From the NCBI RefSeq assembly GCF_002939705.1, contig NZ_MDCB01000011.1:1-64000 (forward strand): DNA of 64,000 nt. Reading direction: 5' to 3'. This document shows, piece after piece, positions 9,931-18,499 of this stretch (positions are counted from its first letter, which is position 1; the number at the start of each line of letters is the position of its first letter). The translations under genes and the position numbers were made by a program. This stretch comes from Xanthomonas albilineans. Its GTDB lineage: Bacteria > Pseudomonadota > Gammaproteobacteria > Xanthomonadales > Xanthomonadaceae. Under the pieces are notes generated by a model, which saw nothing but the letters and a program-made list of their open reading frames with translations, ran no database searches and was not told the origin of the DNA.

Positions 9931-10274
9931 GACGAATCCCTCCCAGGAAACACGCACACCGACACAGGCGACGGATGCGCGCGAACGCCCCGTCAGATAA
10001 GTTGTAAAGATACAAAGCGTGACAAAAAGCACATCGGATCGATCACCACACGCGCGCCGCACACGGCGCTCACCCCCCGTTAATCGCAATCGCGATGGAG
10101 CGAGACTAGGAACGAACCCCCAAACGAACAAATGAAAGTTTCAGGATGAGCTATGTGCGTTTGGACTATCTGAACCGACACGTGCACCTCGCCCGCACCC
10201 ACGCTGTCTCCACGCACCGGCACGTCTCCGGTACCGTGCGCGACGATCCGCGCCCGCAAGCAGCGTGACACGGC
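9931..10274. other. Non-coding stretch upstream of the TonB receptor
   Basis: This 344-base stretch lies between the receptor start and the stop of the LysR gene, both on minus, so it should hold the promoter of the xyloglucan gene row and the end of the LysR transcript. A small dyad ATCGC-N4-GCGAT is present at 10083-10096, about 150 bases upstream of the receptor ATG, and could be an operator. I saw no convincing coding frame or strong terminator. Confidence 0.5.
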
Positions 10275-11237
10275 TCACGCCAGCGATACATGCTCCGGAT
10301 ACAAACGCTTGGCCGCGTTGCGCAACGCCAACAACACGCGCTCGGCGCCCGGCGGCAGCAGATAATCGCGACGACGGATGATCCCGAACGACTCCATGCG
10401 CACGCCCAGCGCAATCGGCAGCACCGTCAGCAGTTTGGCCTGCACGTAGGGCGCCACCGCCTCCGCCGGCAACGCGGCCAGTAGATCGCTGCCACGCAGC
10501 AAACTGGTCATTACCGGCAACGACGAGGTTTCGATCACGTTCTGCGGCACCGGCACCGCATGTTCCAGAAACATCGCATCCAGGCGTGCGCGCAACACGC
10601 TGTCCAGCGGCGGCAACACCCAGCCGTACCGCGCCAAGTCGGCATGACGCAGCTCCGCGCGGGCGGATAACGGATGACCGGCACGCGCCACCACCGAATG
10701 CGGCTCGTCCGCCAACGGCTCGAAGTCCAGTTCCTCGCCACCGTATGGGCCCAGGATGCGACCGATCACGATATCGAGCTGACCATCCAGCAGCCTGGCC
10801 ACCAGCGGCCGGCTGTAATCCATCTCCACCCGTACCAGGATGCCCGGAAACTCGCGCTTGACCTCGATGATCGCCTGCGGCACCAAATTGGTCCCTGGGT
10901 TGACCACCGTGCCGATCAAAACCTGACCCACGCGCCCCTGGCACAGCGCGGCGATCTCCTCGTGGGCACGGCCGATCTCCGACATCGCCGCGCGGGCGCG
11001 GCGGATCAGCACCTGCCCATAAGAGGTCGGCTCCACCCCACGCGCATGCCGCTCGAACAGCCGCACCCCCAACAAGTCTTCCATCTCCGCCAGCAGCTTG
11101 GATGCCGCCGGCTGGGTCATGCTCGCCGCCTCGGCGGCGCGCAACACGGAACGGTGCTCGTGCAACTGCAGCAACAGCAGCAGATGCCGGGTCTTCAAGC
11201 GCGACGCATTGAACCAGGGGTTGGTGGAAGCGATCAT
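10275..11237 (-). CDS. LysR-family transcriptional regulator, divergent from the dgo operon
   Basis: A 320-residue LysR-type regulator. The N-terminal winged helix-turn-helix contains VLRAAEAASMTQPAASKLLA (about residues 31-50) followed by LGVRLFERHARG. The remainder is the periplasmic-binding-protein-like effector domain (GQVLIGTVVNPGTNL onwards). It is transcribed away from dgoA with a 279-base shared control region, the usual arrangement for a LysR activator and its target operon. It resembles the GbpR/galactose-catabolism branch of the family by general appearance, and the effector is probably galactose, galactonate or KDPGal; that part is inference. A longer antisense-frame ORF over the same DNA is a composition shadow. 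Confidence 0.88.
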   Translation of the reverse strand: MIASTNPWFNASRLKTRHLLLLLQLHEHRSVLRAAEAASMTQPAASKLLAEMEDLLGVRLFERHARGVEPTSYGQVLIRRARAAMSEIGRAHEEIAALCQGRVGQVLIGTVVNPGTNLVPQAIIEVKREFPGILVRVEMDYSRPLVARLLDGQLDIVIGRILGPYGGEELDFEPLADEPHSVVARAGHPLSARAELRHADLARYGWVLPPLDSVLRARLDAMFLEHAVPVPQNVIETSSLPVMTSLLRGSDLLAALPAEAVAPYVQAKLLTVLPIALGVRMESFGIIRRRDYLLPPGAERVLLALRNAAKRLYPEHVSLA

Positions 11238-11268
11238 CGTGGACGAACATCCTGAACAGGAGATTTTG

Positions 11269-11285
11269 TATTCGCAAGGAGAATA
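11269..11285. promoter_or_regulatory. Possible LysR operator in the divergent control region
   Basis: TATTC-N7-GAATA is an exact 5-base dyad with the T-N11-A character of LysR-family sites. It lies 32-48 bases upstream of the LysR start codon and between the two divergent genes. Seen by eye only; binding is inferred. Confidence 0.4.
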
Positions 11286-11516
11286 GAATATGCCTAAAAT
11301 TTCATTTGCAGCACATAGCTCGCACGCGCACGCTAATCACTCGCGGCGGCTCTTGTCGCAATGCCGTTGCACCGCGTGCTCACGACCGACGGACCCGTTT
11401 GCGGGTCAACGTCAACGCGGATGCGCTGGACGCCCTGCATATTGCGGTATCGATGGCTCGTCCCTTCTCTGACCCGATCGCGGCGCACGCCGTGTATTCC
11501 CCTGCCAGGTAAGCCG

Positions 11517-12137
11517 ATGTCCGCCACCTCCGTGTTCCAACTCCCCCTGATTGCGATCCTGCGCGGCCTCACACCCGAGGACGCGCTGGCGCACGTCGGC
11601 ACGCTGGTCGACACCGGTTACGACGCGATCGAGATCCCGCTCAATTCACCACGCTGGGCCGACAGCATCGGCTCCGTAGCGCAGGCGTTCGGCCAGCGTT
11701 GCTGGATCGGCGGCGGCACGGTGCTGCACACCGACGACGTCGACACCCTCGCCGAACTGGGCGCGCGCTTCATCGTCACCCCCAACACCTGCCCAGCGCT
11801 GATCCGTCATGCACTGACGCGCGGCCTGCAGGTGGTGGCCGGCTTCGCCACCGCGACCGAGGCGTTCGCCGCCCTGGACGCCGGCGCGCAGATGCTCAAA
11901 CTGTTCCCCGCCGCCACCTATGGCCCCGGCCATGTGCGCGCATTGCGTGCGGTACTGCCGGCGCAGGTGCCGGTGTTCGTGGTCGGTGGCGTCACCATCG
12001 ACACCCTGCACGACTACCTCGCCGCTGGCGCGATCGGCGCCGGCATCGGCGGCGAACTATATCGACCTGGGCAGGCGCTCGCGCAGACTCAGGCACATGC
12101 CGCCGCCTTCCGCCACGCCTATCTGGATCGCGCATGA
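11517..12137 (+). CDS. dgoA: 2-dehydro-3-deoxy-6-phosphogalactonate (KDPGal) aldolase
   Basis: A 206-residue class I aldolase of the KDPG/KDPGal family that splits 2-dehydro-3-deoxy-6-phosphogalactonate into pyruvate and glyceraldehyde 3-phosphate. The catalytic Glu is in IEIPLNSP, the Schiff-base Lys is in QMLKLFPAA, and the phosphate site is in [23 protein letters not shown] matches the family N-terminus; the open frame further upstream has no support. Its stop overlaps the dgoD start (ATGA). KDPG aldolase (eda) is the alternative, but the neighbouring galactonate dehydratase and DgoK kinase settle it. Confidence 0.93.
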   Translation: MSATSVFQLPLIAILRGLTPEDALAHVGTLVDTGYDAIEIPLNSPRWADSIGSVAQAFGQRCWIGGGTVLHTDDVDTLAELGARFIVTPNTCPALIRHALTRGLQVVAGFATATEAFAALDAGAQMLKLFPAATYGPGHVRALRAVLPAQVPVFVVGGVTIDTLHDYLAAGAIGAGIGGELYRPGQALAQTQAHAAAFRHAYLDRA

Positions 12138-13285
12138 AAATCGTCCGCCTCACCACCTACCACGCGGCGCCGCGCTGGCTGTTTTTGAAGGTCGAAACCG
12201 ACGAAGGCATTACCGGCTGGGGCGAACCGGTCATCGAGGGCCGCGCACGCAGCGTCGAGACCGCGGTACACGAACTCAGCGGCTATTTGATCGGGAAGGA
12301 TCCGGCGCGGATCAACGATCTGTGGCAGCTGCTTTATCGCAGCGGCTTCTATCGCGGCGGCCCGATCCTGATGAGCGCCATCGCGGGGATCGACCAGGCC
12401 TTGTGGGACATCAAGGGCAAAACACTCGGCGTGCCGGTCTACGAACTGCTGGGCGGACTGGTGCGCGAGCGCATGAAGACCTACCGCTGGGTCGGCGGCG
12501 ACCGCCCCGCGGCGACCATTGCGCAGATCCAGAACTACCGCGACCTCGGTTTCGACACGTTCAAATTCAACGGTACCGAGGAAATGAAGCTAATCGACGG
12601 ACCACGTGCGGTCGACGCGGCGATCGCCAAGGTCGCACAGATCCGCGAGGCCTTCGGCACCAGCATCGACTTCGGGATCGATTTCCATGGCCGGGTCGCC
12701 GCACCTATGGCGCGCGTGCTGCTGCGCGAGCTGGAACCGTTCAAGCCACTCTTCGTCGAAGAGCCGGTGCTGCCGGAACTCGCCGAGTACTACCCGCGCC
12801 TGGCCGCCGCCACACCGATCCCGCTGGCTGCGGGCGAGCGCATGTTCTCGCGCTTCGACTTCAAGCCGGTACTGCACGCCGGTGGCCTGTCGCTGTTGCA
12901 ACCGGATCTGTCGCACGCCGGCGGCATTACCGAATGCCTGAAGATCGCCAGCATGGCCGAGGCCTACGACGTCGGCCTGGCCCCGCACTGCCCGCTCGGC
13001 CCGGTCGCCCTGGCCGCCTGCCTGCAGGTCGACTTCGTCTCGCACAACGCGGTGCTACAGGAACAGAGCATCGGCATCCACTACAACGAAGGCGCCGACC
13101 TGCTCGACTACGTGCTCAACAAGGACGACTTCGCCTGCGACGCTAGCGGCAGCATCGCCGCATTGCCCAAACCGGGCCTGGGCGTGGAAATCGACGAAGA
13201 ACGCCTGCGCCATGCCAGCGCCAATCCACCCGACTGGCACAACCCGGTCTGGCGCCACGCCGACGGTAGCATCGCCGAATGGTGA
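12134..13285 (+). CDS. dgoD: D-galactonate dehydratase
   Basis: A 383-residue enolase-superfamily enzyme that dehydrates D-galactonate to 2-dehydro-3-deoxygalactonate. It begins [15 protein letters not shown], within the ATGA overlap with dgoA. Visible landmarks are the metal ligand regions DFHGRV (about residue 183) and FVEEPVLPE (about 210), the segment [11 protein letters not shown], and the active-site His in APHCPLGP near residue 285. The length equals that of the characterised enterobacterial enzyme (382). The general mandelate racemase group contains other acid-sugar dehydratases, but the surrounding dgoA, lactonase and dgoK genes make galactonate the clear substrate. Confidence 0.94.
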   Translation: MKIVRLTTYHAAPRWLFLKVETDEGITGWGEPVIEGRARSVETAVHELSGYLIGKDPARINDLWQLLYRSGFYRGGPILMSAIAGIDQALWDIKGKTLGVPVYELLGGLVRERMKTYRWVGGDRPAATIAQIQNYRDLGFDTFKFNGTEEMKLIDGPRAVDAAIAKVAQIREAFGTSIDFGIDFHGRVAAPMARVLLRELEPFKPLFVEEPVLPELAEYYPRLAAATPIPLAAGERMFSRFDFKPVLHAGGLSLLQPDLSHAGGITECLKIASMAEAYDVGLAPHCPLGPVALAACLQVDFVSHNAVLQEQSIGIHYNEGADLLDYVLNKDDFACDASGSIAALPKPGLGVEIDEERLRHASANPPDWHNPVWRHADGSIAEW

Positions 13286-13289
13286 TTCC

Positions 13290-14213
13290 ATGAACGCACA
13301 CGCCTCTGCCCAAGATAGCGCGACGCTGGCCGTGGATAGCCGCTGCGCGCACGGCGAAAGCATCCTGTGGTGCGAGCATCGCCAGGTGCTGTTCTGGGTC
13401 GACATCACTGGCCGCCGATTGTGGCGGCACGCCCCGGCCAGCGGCGCGACCCGGCACTGGGATCTACCCGACCGTCCCGGCTGTCTGGGCCTGTTCGACG
13501 ATGGTCGGCTGCTGCTGGCGATGGTCAAGGGCGTGTACGCCGCCGACCCGGATGCGGCCACCGACACGGCCAGCATCTTGTCGCTGCAACAACTCGCCGA
13601 ACTCGAACCCGAGCGCGACGATACTCGCAGCAACGATGGCCGCAGCGACCGCCACGGCAACTTCGTGTTCGGCACCATGAGCGAGCGCGCTGATCGAGCG
13701 CCGGTCGGCAGCTTCTACCAATGGTCCGCGCGCCACGGCCTACGCCGATTGCCCTTGCCCGGCGTGGCCATTCCCAACGCCATCTGCTTCAGCGCCGATG
13801 GCCGCACCATGTATTACTGCGATTCGGTGCACCCGCGCATCCTGTGCTGCGACTACGACGCCGCCAGCGCCCACACCAGCAACAGCCGTGTATTCGTCGA
13901 ACTAGAGCGCGACGGCGGCGAGCCGGATGGCGCCATCGTCGATGCCGAAGGCCATGTGTGGAACGCGCAATGGCGCGCCTGGCAGGTGGTGCGCTACCGC
14001 CCCGATGGCAGCATCGAGCGGCGTGTCGCACTGCCAGTCAAGCATCCCAGTTGCCCCGCACTGGGCGGTGTCGACGGCACCACGCTGTACCTGAGCACCT
14101 CGCGTCAGGACCACAGCGAGGCCGAACTGGCGCGCACACCGCAGGCCGGTGGCGTGTTCATGGCCGCGGTCGGCATTGCCGGCCTGCCCGAAGGACGCAT
14201 CGCCAAAGCATGA
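13290..14213 (+). CDS. SMP-30/gluconolactonase-family lactonase (probable galactonolactonase)
   Basis: A 307-residue beta-propeller lactonase of the SMP-30/regucalcin/gluconolactonase family. The metal ligand Glu appears in CAHGESILWC near residue 22; the Asn and Asp ligands are in IPNAICFSADG and YYCDS, and later in EPDGAIVDAEG. It starts 4 bases after the dgoD stop and its own stop overlaps dgoK (ATGA). In this operon it most likely hydrolyses galactono-lactone from galactose dehydrogenase to galactonate. No galactose dehydrogenase is in the window. L-arabinonolactonase is a possible side activity for this family. Confidence 0.88.
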   Translation: MNAHASAQDSATLAVDSRCAHGESILWCEHRQVLFWVDITGRRLWRHAPASGATRHWDLPDRPGCLGLFDDGRLLLAMVKGVYAADPDAATDTASILSLQQLAELEPERDDTRSNDGRSDRHGNFVFGTMSERADRAPVGSFYQWSARHGLRRLPLPGVAIPNAICFSADGRTMYYCDSVHPRILCCDYDAASAHTSNSRVFVELERDGGEPDGAIVDAEGHVWNAQWRAWQVVRYRPDGSIERRVALPVKHPSCPALGGVDGTTLYLSTSRQDHSEAELARTPQAGGVFMAAVGIAGLPEGRIAKA

Positions 14214-15109
14214 TCGTCGTCGATTGGGGGACCAGCAGCCTGCGCGGCTATCGGCTCGACGCCGATGGCGGCATCCTCGAACAGCGCCGCAGCGACCAAG
14301 GCATCGCGGTCTGCCAAGGCCATTTCGCGGCGACCCTGGCCGCATTGATCGACACCTGGCCGGGCGACGTCGTGCTCTGCGGCATGATCGGCAGCCGCAA
14401 TGGCTGGATCGAGCTACCCTACGCGCCCTGCCCCGCCGACACCACCGCGCTGGCTAAGGCGATGCGCTCGCTGCGGGACCCGGCACTGCCCGGACGCACG
14501 CTGTGGTTCGTGCCCGGCGTCGCCAGCACGAATGCCCCCGTGCCGGACGTGATGCGCGGTGAGGAAACCCAATTGATCGGCCTGCTCGACACCCTGGCGC
14601 AGGAGCGACAGGACAGCGCCCACCACACCGTTTGCCTGCCTGGCACCCACAGCAAATGGGTCGACCTGGAACACGGCCGCATCGCCGCCCTGGCGACGAT
14701 GATGACCGGCGAACTCTACGCACTGCTGCGCCAACACAGCCTGCTGGCGCGGTTGATGGAAAGCGACGACGCCACCTTCGATGCACTCGGCTTCGCCGCC
14801 GGCGTGCAGCGCAGCGGCGACCCCGGGGGATTACTACATCACCTGTTCGGCGTGCGCAGCCTGGGCCTGTTCGAACGCCTGAGCGCGGCAGCAGCGCCCT
14901 CGTACCTGTCCGGGCTGCTGATCGGCCACGAACTGCGCGCACGCCTGCCGCTTGCGCCGGTGGTGCATCTAGTCGGCGGCAGTAGCCTGCTGACGCGCTA
15001 CGCGCACGCCTTGCGCGCACTCGGCAGCAGCGTCCACACCCACCCGGAGGATCTGGCCGCACGCGGGCTGTACCGGCTGGCGCGGCAGCACGGCGGTATC
15101 GCCAGTTGA
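14210..15109 (+). CDS. dgoK: 2-dehydro-3-deoxygalactonokinase
   Basis: A 299-residue kinase of the DgoK family that phosphorylates 2-dehydro-3-deoxygalactonate (KDGal) at C6 before aldol cleavage. The N-terminal phosphate loop is DWGTSSLRGYRLDADG, followed by the family motifs CLPGTHSKWV and MMTGELYALL. It starts inside the ATGA overlap with the lactonase gene, and a much longer upstream frame is a shadow. It is the last gene of the dgo operon; the order aldolase, dehydratase, lactonase, kinase supplies every step from the lactone to pyruvate and glyceraldehyde 3-phosphate. Confidence 0.93.
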   Translation: MIVVDWGTSSLRGYRLDADGGILEQRRSDQGIAVCQGHFAATLAALIDTWPGDVVLCGMIGSRNGWIELPYAPCPADTTALAKAMRSLRDPALPGRTLWFVPGVASTNAPVPDVMRGEETQLIGLLDTLAQERQDSAHHTVCLPGTHSKWVDLEHGRIAALATMMTGELYALLRQHSLLARLMESDDATFDALGFAAGVQRSGDPGGLLHHLFGVRSLGLFERLSAAAAPSYLSGLLIGHELRARLPLAPVVHLVGGSSLLTRYAHALRALGSSVHTHPEDLAARGLYRLARQHGGIAS

Positions 15110-15169
15110 TCGGCGCTCGTCGAGCACGCGGCTACCGACCCATTCTCCACTCCACGACATCGACTGTTT

Positions 15170-15175
15170 TAGAAT
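15170..15175 (+). promoter_or_regulatory. Possible -10 element for fdxA
   Basis: TAGAAT lies 27 bases upstream of the fdxA start codon in an A/T-rich patch, at a plausible place for a sigma-70 -10 box. No good -35 box is visible at the usual distance. Confidence 0.3.
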
Positions 15176-15201
15176 TGCACAGTTAATCCCCGGATCGAAC
15201 C

Positions 15202-15525
15202 ATGCCTTTCGTCGTCACCGAAAACTGCATCAAATGCAAATACACCGACTGCGTGGAGGTGTGCCCCGTAGACTGTTTCCACGCCGGTCCGAACTTCCTG
15301 GTGATCGATCCGGACGAGTGCATCGATTGCACCCTGTGCGAACCGGAATGCCCGGCCAACGCCATCTATCCGGAGGATGACGTGCCGGCTGGCCAGGAGG
15401 CTTTCGTCGCGTTGAACGCGGAACTGGCCAAAGCGTGGCCGGTCCTGACCACGCGCCAGGAACCGCTGGCCGACGCCGCCGAGTGGGACGGCAAGCCGAA
15501 CAAGCTGTCGCTGCTGCAAAAGTAG
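15202..15525 (+). CDS. fdxA: Seven-iron (3Fe-4S/4Fe-4S) ferredoxin
   Basis: A 107-residue ferredoxin of the Azotobacter FdI/FdxA type, a small cytoplasmic electron carrier. Cys9, Cys17 and Cys50 fit the [3Fe-4S] cluster and Cys21, Cys40, Cys43 and Cys46 the [4Fe-4S] cluster. The residues sit in [15 protein letters not shown] and [13 protein letters not shown]. The 107-residue length, with a C-terminal extension after the cluster domain, is normal for this family. The gene stands alone and is followed by a strong terminator; its electron partner cannot be told from the neighbours. Confidence 0.95.
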   Translation: MPFVVTENCIKCKYTDCVEVCPVDCFHAGPNFLVIDPDECIDCTLCEPECPANAIYPEDDVPAGQEAFVALNAELAKAWPVLTTRQEPLADAAEWDGKPNKLSLLQK

Positions 15526-15627
15526 GCCGCCCGGAACATGCGCGGCGGCTCCGGACACACGCCGGGCAGCGACCAGCAAGCGGCCCAGGAAAATCCGGTT
15601 ACGACTGAGCCCTTCCGCAGACACATA

Positions 15628-15663
15628 AACGAACGGGCGCCCTGCGGCGCCCGTTCGTTTTTT
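15628..15663. terminator. Strong, probably bidirectional terminator between fdxA and the BamC-like gene
   Basis: A perfect 14-base inverted repeat (AACGAACGGGCGCC and its complement) with a CTGC loop, followed on plus by six T. The genes on each side converge here. It should end fdxA on plus and may also end the minus-strand lipoprotein transcript. Confidence 0.85.
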
Positions 15664-15711
15664 GGTGGCCGCAGCCGGCGCGAACGCCGTACTGCCAACG
15701 CCTGATCGGGT

Positions 15712-16230
15712 TCAATGGACGAGCTTGGCCTTCAACGCGGCGATCAGCTTGACCGGGGCCTCACCCGACATCGGCAGGCCACGCGCATCGACCGCCGAGA
15801 CGGACACACCGGCGTCCACAGCCACCACACGAATCAGGAAATTGCTGCCTTCATAGCCCACGTCGTAGGAACCAAGCAGTTGCGCACTGCTGGCGATGGT
15901 GACACCCGGGATACCACCCAGCGCATCGCCGACCTGGCCGAACACCTGATCGCGCGTACCCGGCACCACAAAACCGCTGTTCGACGCGGCCGGCGCCTGG
16001 GCCGGCGCCGGGCGTTGGGCCGAAGCCAGCGCCGGGATCTTCATCGCCGCCGAGGTATCCGGCGCGGTCAGGTCAGGCGGCACTTCCAGCGGCCGCATGG
16101 CGGGCGGCAACAGGTAATCGCCACGCGGCTTGCCCTTGTGGAACCAGCTGCAACCGCTGGTGGCCGCGACCATGGTGGTCGCCAGAACGGCGGCCGATAG
16201 CACGCGGACGTAGGGAACGGAAGCACGCAT
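15712..16230 (-). CDS. bamC: BamC-like (NlpB) outer-membrane lipoprotein, short form
   Basis: A 172-residue lipoprotein. The signal ends at the lipobox ATSGC (Cys about 28) and is followed by KGDYLLPP-type sequence (PRGDYLLPPAMRPLEVPPDL), the unstructured N-terminal segment by which BamC proteins contact BamD. One small folded domain follows (about residues 88-172). BamC is an accessory lipoprotein of the outer-membrane protein assembly complex. The location just downstream of dapA on the same strand is the conserved dapA-bamC arrangement. ATG at 16230 with AGGAG 8 bases upstream is preferred over the TTG one codon before. The protein is much shorter than the roughly 340-residue enterobacterial BamC and appears to have one helix-grip domain, not two. 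Confidence 0.75.
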   Translation of the reverse strand: MRASVPYVRVLSAAVLATTMVAATSGCSWFHKGKPRGDYLLPPAMRPLEVPPDLTAPDTSAAMKIPALASAQRPAPAQAPAASNSGFVVPGTRDQVFGQVGDALGGIPGVTIASSAQLLGSYDVGYEGSNFLIRVVAVDAGVSVSAVDARGLPMSGEAPVKLIAALKAKLVH

Positions 16231-16247
16231 CAATCAATCTCCTGGGG

Positions 16248-17156
16248 TCAGGCCGCGAGTGTTTCGCGGCTGGATAAATGTTCCAACGCGACGGCGTCGG
16301 CGGCGAGACGGTCGGCCGTGGCATGGTGCGCCGCCGACAAGGGCAGCAGCGGCAGCCGCAGGCCATGACCGATCCCGGCACGCTGCAACAGCGCTTTGAC
16401 CGGAATCGGGTTGGATTCGATGCCGCAAAAAGCATGAAAGGGGCGCAGACGCGCATCCCAGGCCTGGGTCGGCTCGGCCTGCTGCGCCCGCGCCAGATCG
16501 CACAAATGGCGATAGGCTCCCGGCAACGCATTGGACGCGACCGAAATCAGTCCGTCGAAGCCGCTCAGCATGGCCTGCGCAGCGCTACCGTCGTCACCGC
16601 TCAACACGGCAAAGTGCTCACTGCGCAAAGCCACGAGCGCAGCGATACGCTGCGGGTCGCTACTGGCCTCCTTGATGCCGACGATCGCGGGGTGCTGCGC
16701 CAGCCGTGCCACGGTCTCCGGCAGCAAATCGCAACCGGTGCGGCCTGGCACGTTGTACAGCACCACCGGCAGACCACCTTGCTCGGCCACTTGCGTGTAG
16801 TGCGCCAGCAAACCGGCCTGCGTCGGACGCACATAAGGCGGCGTCACCACCAGCGCGTACTGGGCACCGTTGGCCGCCGCGCGGCGCGTCAGCGCCACGG
16901 TCTTGGCGGTACCGGACAAGCCCGCCCCGGCCAGCACCGGCACGCGCCCACCGATGGCGCCGACCGCCTCGCGCATCAGCAGATCGTATTCATCGTCCAG
17001 CAGCGTGGCCGCTTCGCCGGTCGATCCCGCCACCACGACACCCTGCACGCCGCCCTCGATCTGACGTTTGAGCAGCCGCTGCCAGGCGTCGAGGTCGAGA
17101 TCGCCATTGGCCTGAAAGGGCGTGGCCAGAGCGGTGATGATGCCGGAGAAAGACAA
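16248..17156 (-). CDS. dapA: 4-hydroxy-tetrahydrodipicolinate synthase
   Basis: A TIM-barrel lyase that condenses pyruvate with aspartate semialdehyde in lysine and diaminopimelate synthesis. The Schiff-base Lys is in [11 protein letters not shown], the catalytic Tyr in [11 protein letters not shown], and the substrate motif is GSTGEAATL. The start is uncertain. The family N-terminus aligns with [14 protein letters not shown], whose first codon is TTG at 17156 (302 residues, the usual length). An ATG at 17219 would add 21 residues that do not look like DapA. Neither has a strong ribosome site. It is divergent from gcvR and followed at once by the BamC-like lipoprotein. Confidence 0.93.
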   Translation of the reverse strand: MSFSGIITALATPFQANGDLDLDAWQRLLKRQIEGGVQGVVVAGSTGEAATLLDDEYDLLMREAVGAIGGRVPVLAGAGLSGTAKTVALTRRAAANGAQYALVVTPPYVRPTQAGLLAHYTQVAEQGGLPVVLYNVPGRTGCDLLPETVARLAQHPAIVGIKEASSDPQRIAALVALRSEHFAVLSGDDGSAAQAMLSGFDGLISVASNALPGAYRHLCDLARAQQAEPTQAWDARLRPFHAFCGIESNPIPVKALLQRAGIGHGLRLPLLPLSAAHHATADRLAADAVALEHLSSRETLAA

Positions 17157-17300
17157 GATGCCGGATGCTCGTTGGGAGATGAGGGCCGCGCGGCCTGCGC
17201 CGACGGGTTTCCAGTGCATGTTACTTGCGGCCCGAAAGCGCGGGCAAGTATGCTGCACCTCATGTCGGGCGACTGCCCTGACGCCGTTCAGCCATACGCA

Positions 17301-17876
17301 ATGCCGGAAGCCCCTTTGACAGACACCACACCCCGGCCCGCGCCGACCGAAAACCACCTCCTGATCAACGCCTACACGACGCATCCGGAGTCACCATTAT
17401 TGCAGGTCACACGTCGTATCACCGACAGCGGTTGCAATCTCGTCGATGCGCGTCTGGCCACTGTCGGGCGCGACGTGTCGGTGACCGCCCTGGCGACCGG
17501 TTCGTGGGACGCGGTGGCCAAGCTGGAAGCCATGCTCACCCGGCTCGACCGCGAGGAAGGCATGAAGCTGGTGTGGTACCGCACCGGCCCCAAACAAGCG
17601 CAGTCCAACCTGCTGCCCTACATCGTCGAGGTCATCGCCGCCGATAAACCGGGCATCCTGTTCCAGTTGGCCGATTTCTTCGACCGCCAGGGCATCACTA
17701 TCGAAAACCTGCAAAGCACGCGCTACCGCGCAATGCAGACCGGTGCGGAGATGTTCTCGGCCCAGGTGACGATCGGGGTGCCGGCGAATATGCACATCGC
17801 TGCGCTGCGCGACGACTTCCTGGAATTCTGCGACCACCTCAACCTGGACGCGATCATGGACCCGATGAAGTTCTGA
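17301..17876 (+). CDS. gcvR: Glycine cleavage system repressor-like protein (two ACT domains)
   Basis: A 191-residue ACT-domain regulator of the GcvR family. The first ACT domain (about residues 15-90) starts [13 protein letters not shown] and the second (about 100-185) contains [21 protein letters not shown], the ligand-binding face. GcvR proteins bind GcvA and tune the glycine cleavage operon and small-RNA responses to glycine. The ATG at 17301 is used; a TTG five codons later has a better-spaced GGAAG, and ATGs at 17250 and 17262 are also open. It lies head to head with dapA, followed by bcp on the same strand, which is also the order in E. coli (dapA, gcvR, bcp). Confidence 0.88.
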   Translation: MPEAPLTDTTPRPAPTENHLLINAYTTHPESPLLQVTRRITDSGCNLVDARLATVGRDVSVTALATGSWDAVAKLEAMLTRLDREEGMKLVWYRTGPKQAQSNLLPYIVEVIAADKPGILFQLADFFDRQGITIENLQSTRYRAMQTGAEMFSAQVTIGVPANMHIAALRDDFLEFCDHLNLDAIMDPMKF

Positions 17877-17937
17877 GACGCGCTGGACAGCCACGCAACC
17901 GAACGCCGATGATGGCGATGCACGCAGAGGACACCCC

Positions 17938-18417
17938 ATGAAGGATGGCGACACCCTGGATCGCAGCACGCTGACCTTGCCGCTGGCCCTGTCCGGCGGC
18001 GCCAGCGCCACGCTCGGCGACTATGCCGGCCGCTGGCTGGTCCTGTATTTCTATCCCAAGGACAGCACCCCCGGTTGCACCACCGAAGGGATCGATTTCA
18101 ACGCGCTGTTGCCGCAGTTCCAGAAAGCCGGGGCCGTGGTTCTAGGCGTGTCGCGCGACTCGGTGAAGTCGCACGACAACTTTTGCGACAAGCAAGGCTT
18201 CCGCTTCCCGTTGGTCAGCGATGCCGACGAGGCGCTGTGCCGCGCCTTCGACGTGATCAAGGAAAAGAACATGTACGGCCGTCAAGTGCTGGGGATAGAA
18301 CGCAGCACCTTCCTCATCTCGCCCTCGGGCCAGGTGCTGCACAGCTGGCGCAAGGTCAAGGTTCCCGGCCACGCCCAGGCCGTTCTCGACGCACTGCAGA
18401 CCGCCAGCCAGCAGTGA
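17938..18417 (+). CDS. bcp: Thioredoxin-dependent peroxiredoxin (PrxQ/Bcp)
   Basis: A 159-residue PrxQ-family peroxiredoxin that reduces hydrogen and organic peroxides in the cytoplasm. The peroxidatic Cys47 is in KDSTPGCTTEG, and Cys83 in NFCDK is at the position of the resolving cysteine of atypical 2-Cys PrxQ, as in the Xylella enzyme. The conserved active-site Arg is in IERSTFLI. An AGAGGA ribosome site precedes the ATG. It is downstream of gcvR as in other gammaproteobacteria. Confidence 0.94.
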   Translation: MKDGDTLDRSTLTLPLALSGGASATLGDYAGRWLVLYFYPKDSTPGCTTEGIDFNALLPQFQKAGAVVLGVSRDSVKSHDNFCDKQGFRFPLVSDADEALCRAFDVIKEKNMYGRQVLGIERSTFLISPSGQVLHSWRKVKVPGHAQAVLDALQTASQQ

Positions 18418-18499
18418 CAACCCTGGTTCCCAGCACATCGCATCCCCCTGCCCCGCAGGCGGCGATGGTTTTCCCCTGCCCCTTTTCCAGGAATCCACG

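Noticed and set aside
10141-11277. 378-codon minus frame over the LysR gene
   Set aside because: Out-of-frame reading of the same strand; the LysR frame has the helix-turn-helix and normal length.
16248-17384. 378-residue DapA from the longest frame
   Set aside because: The first 55 residues or more do not resemble DapA and would run under the gcvR leader; the family start is near LSFSGIITA.
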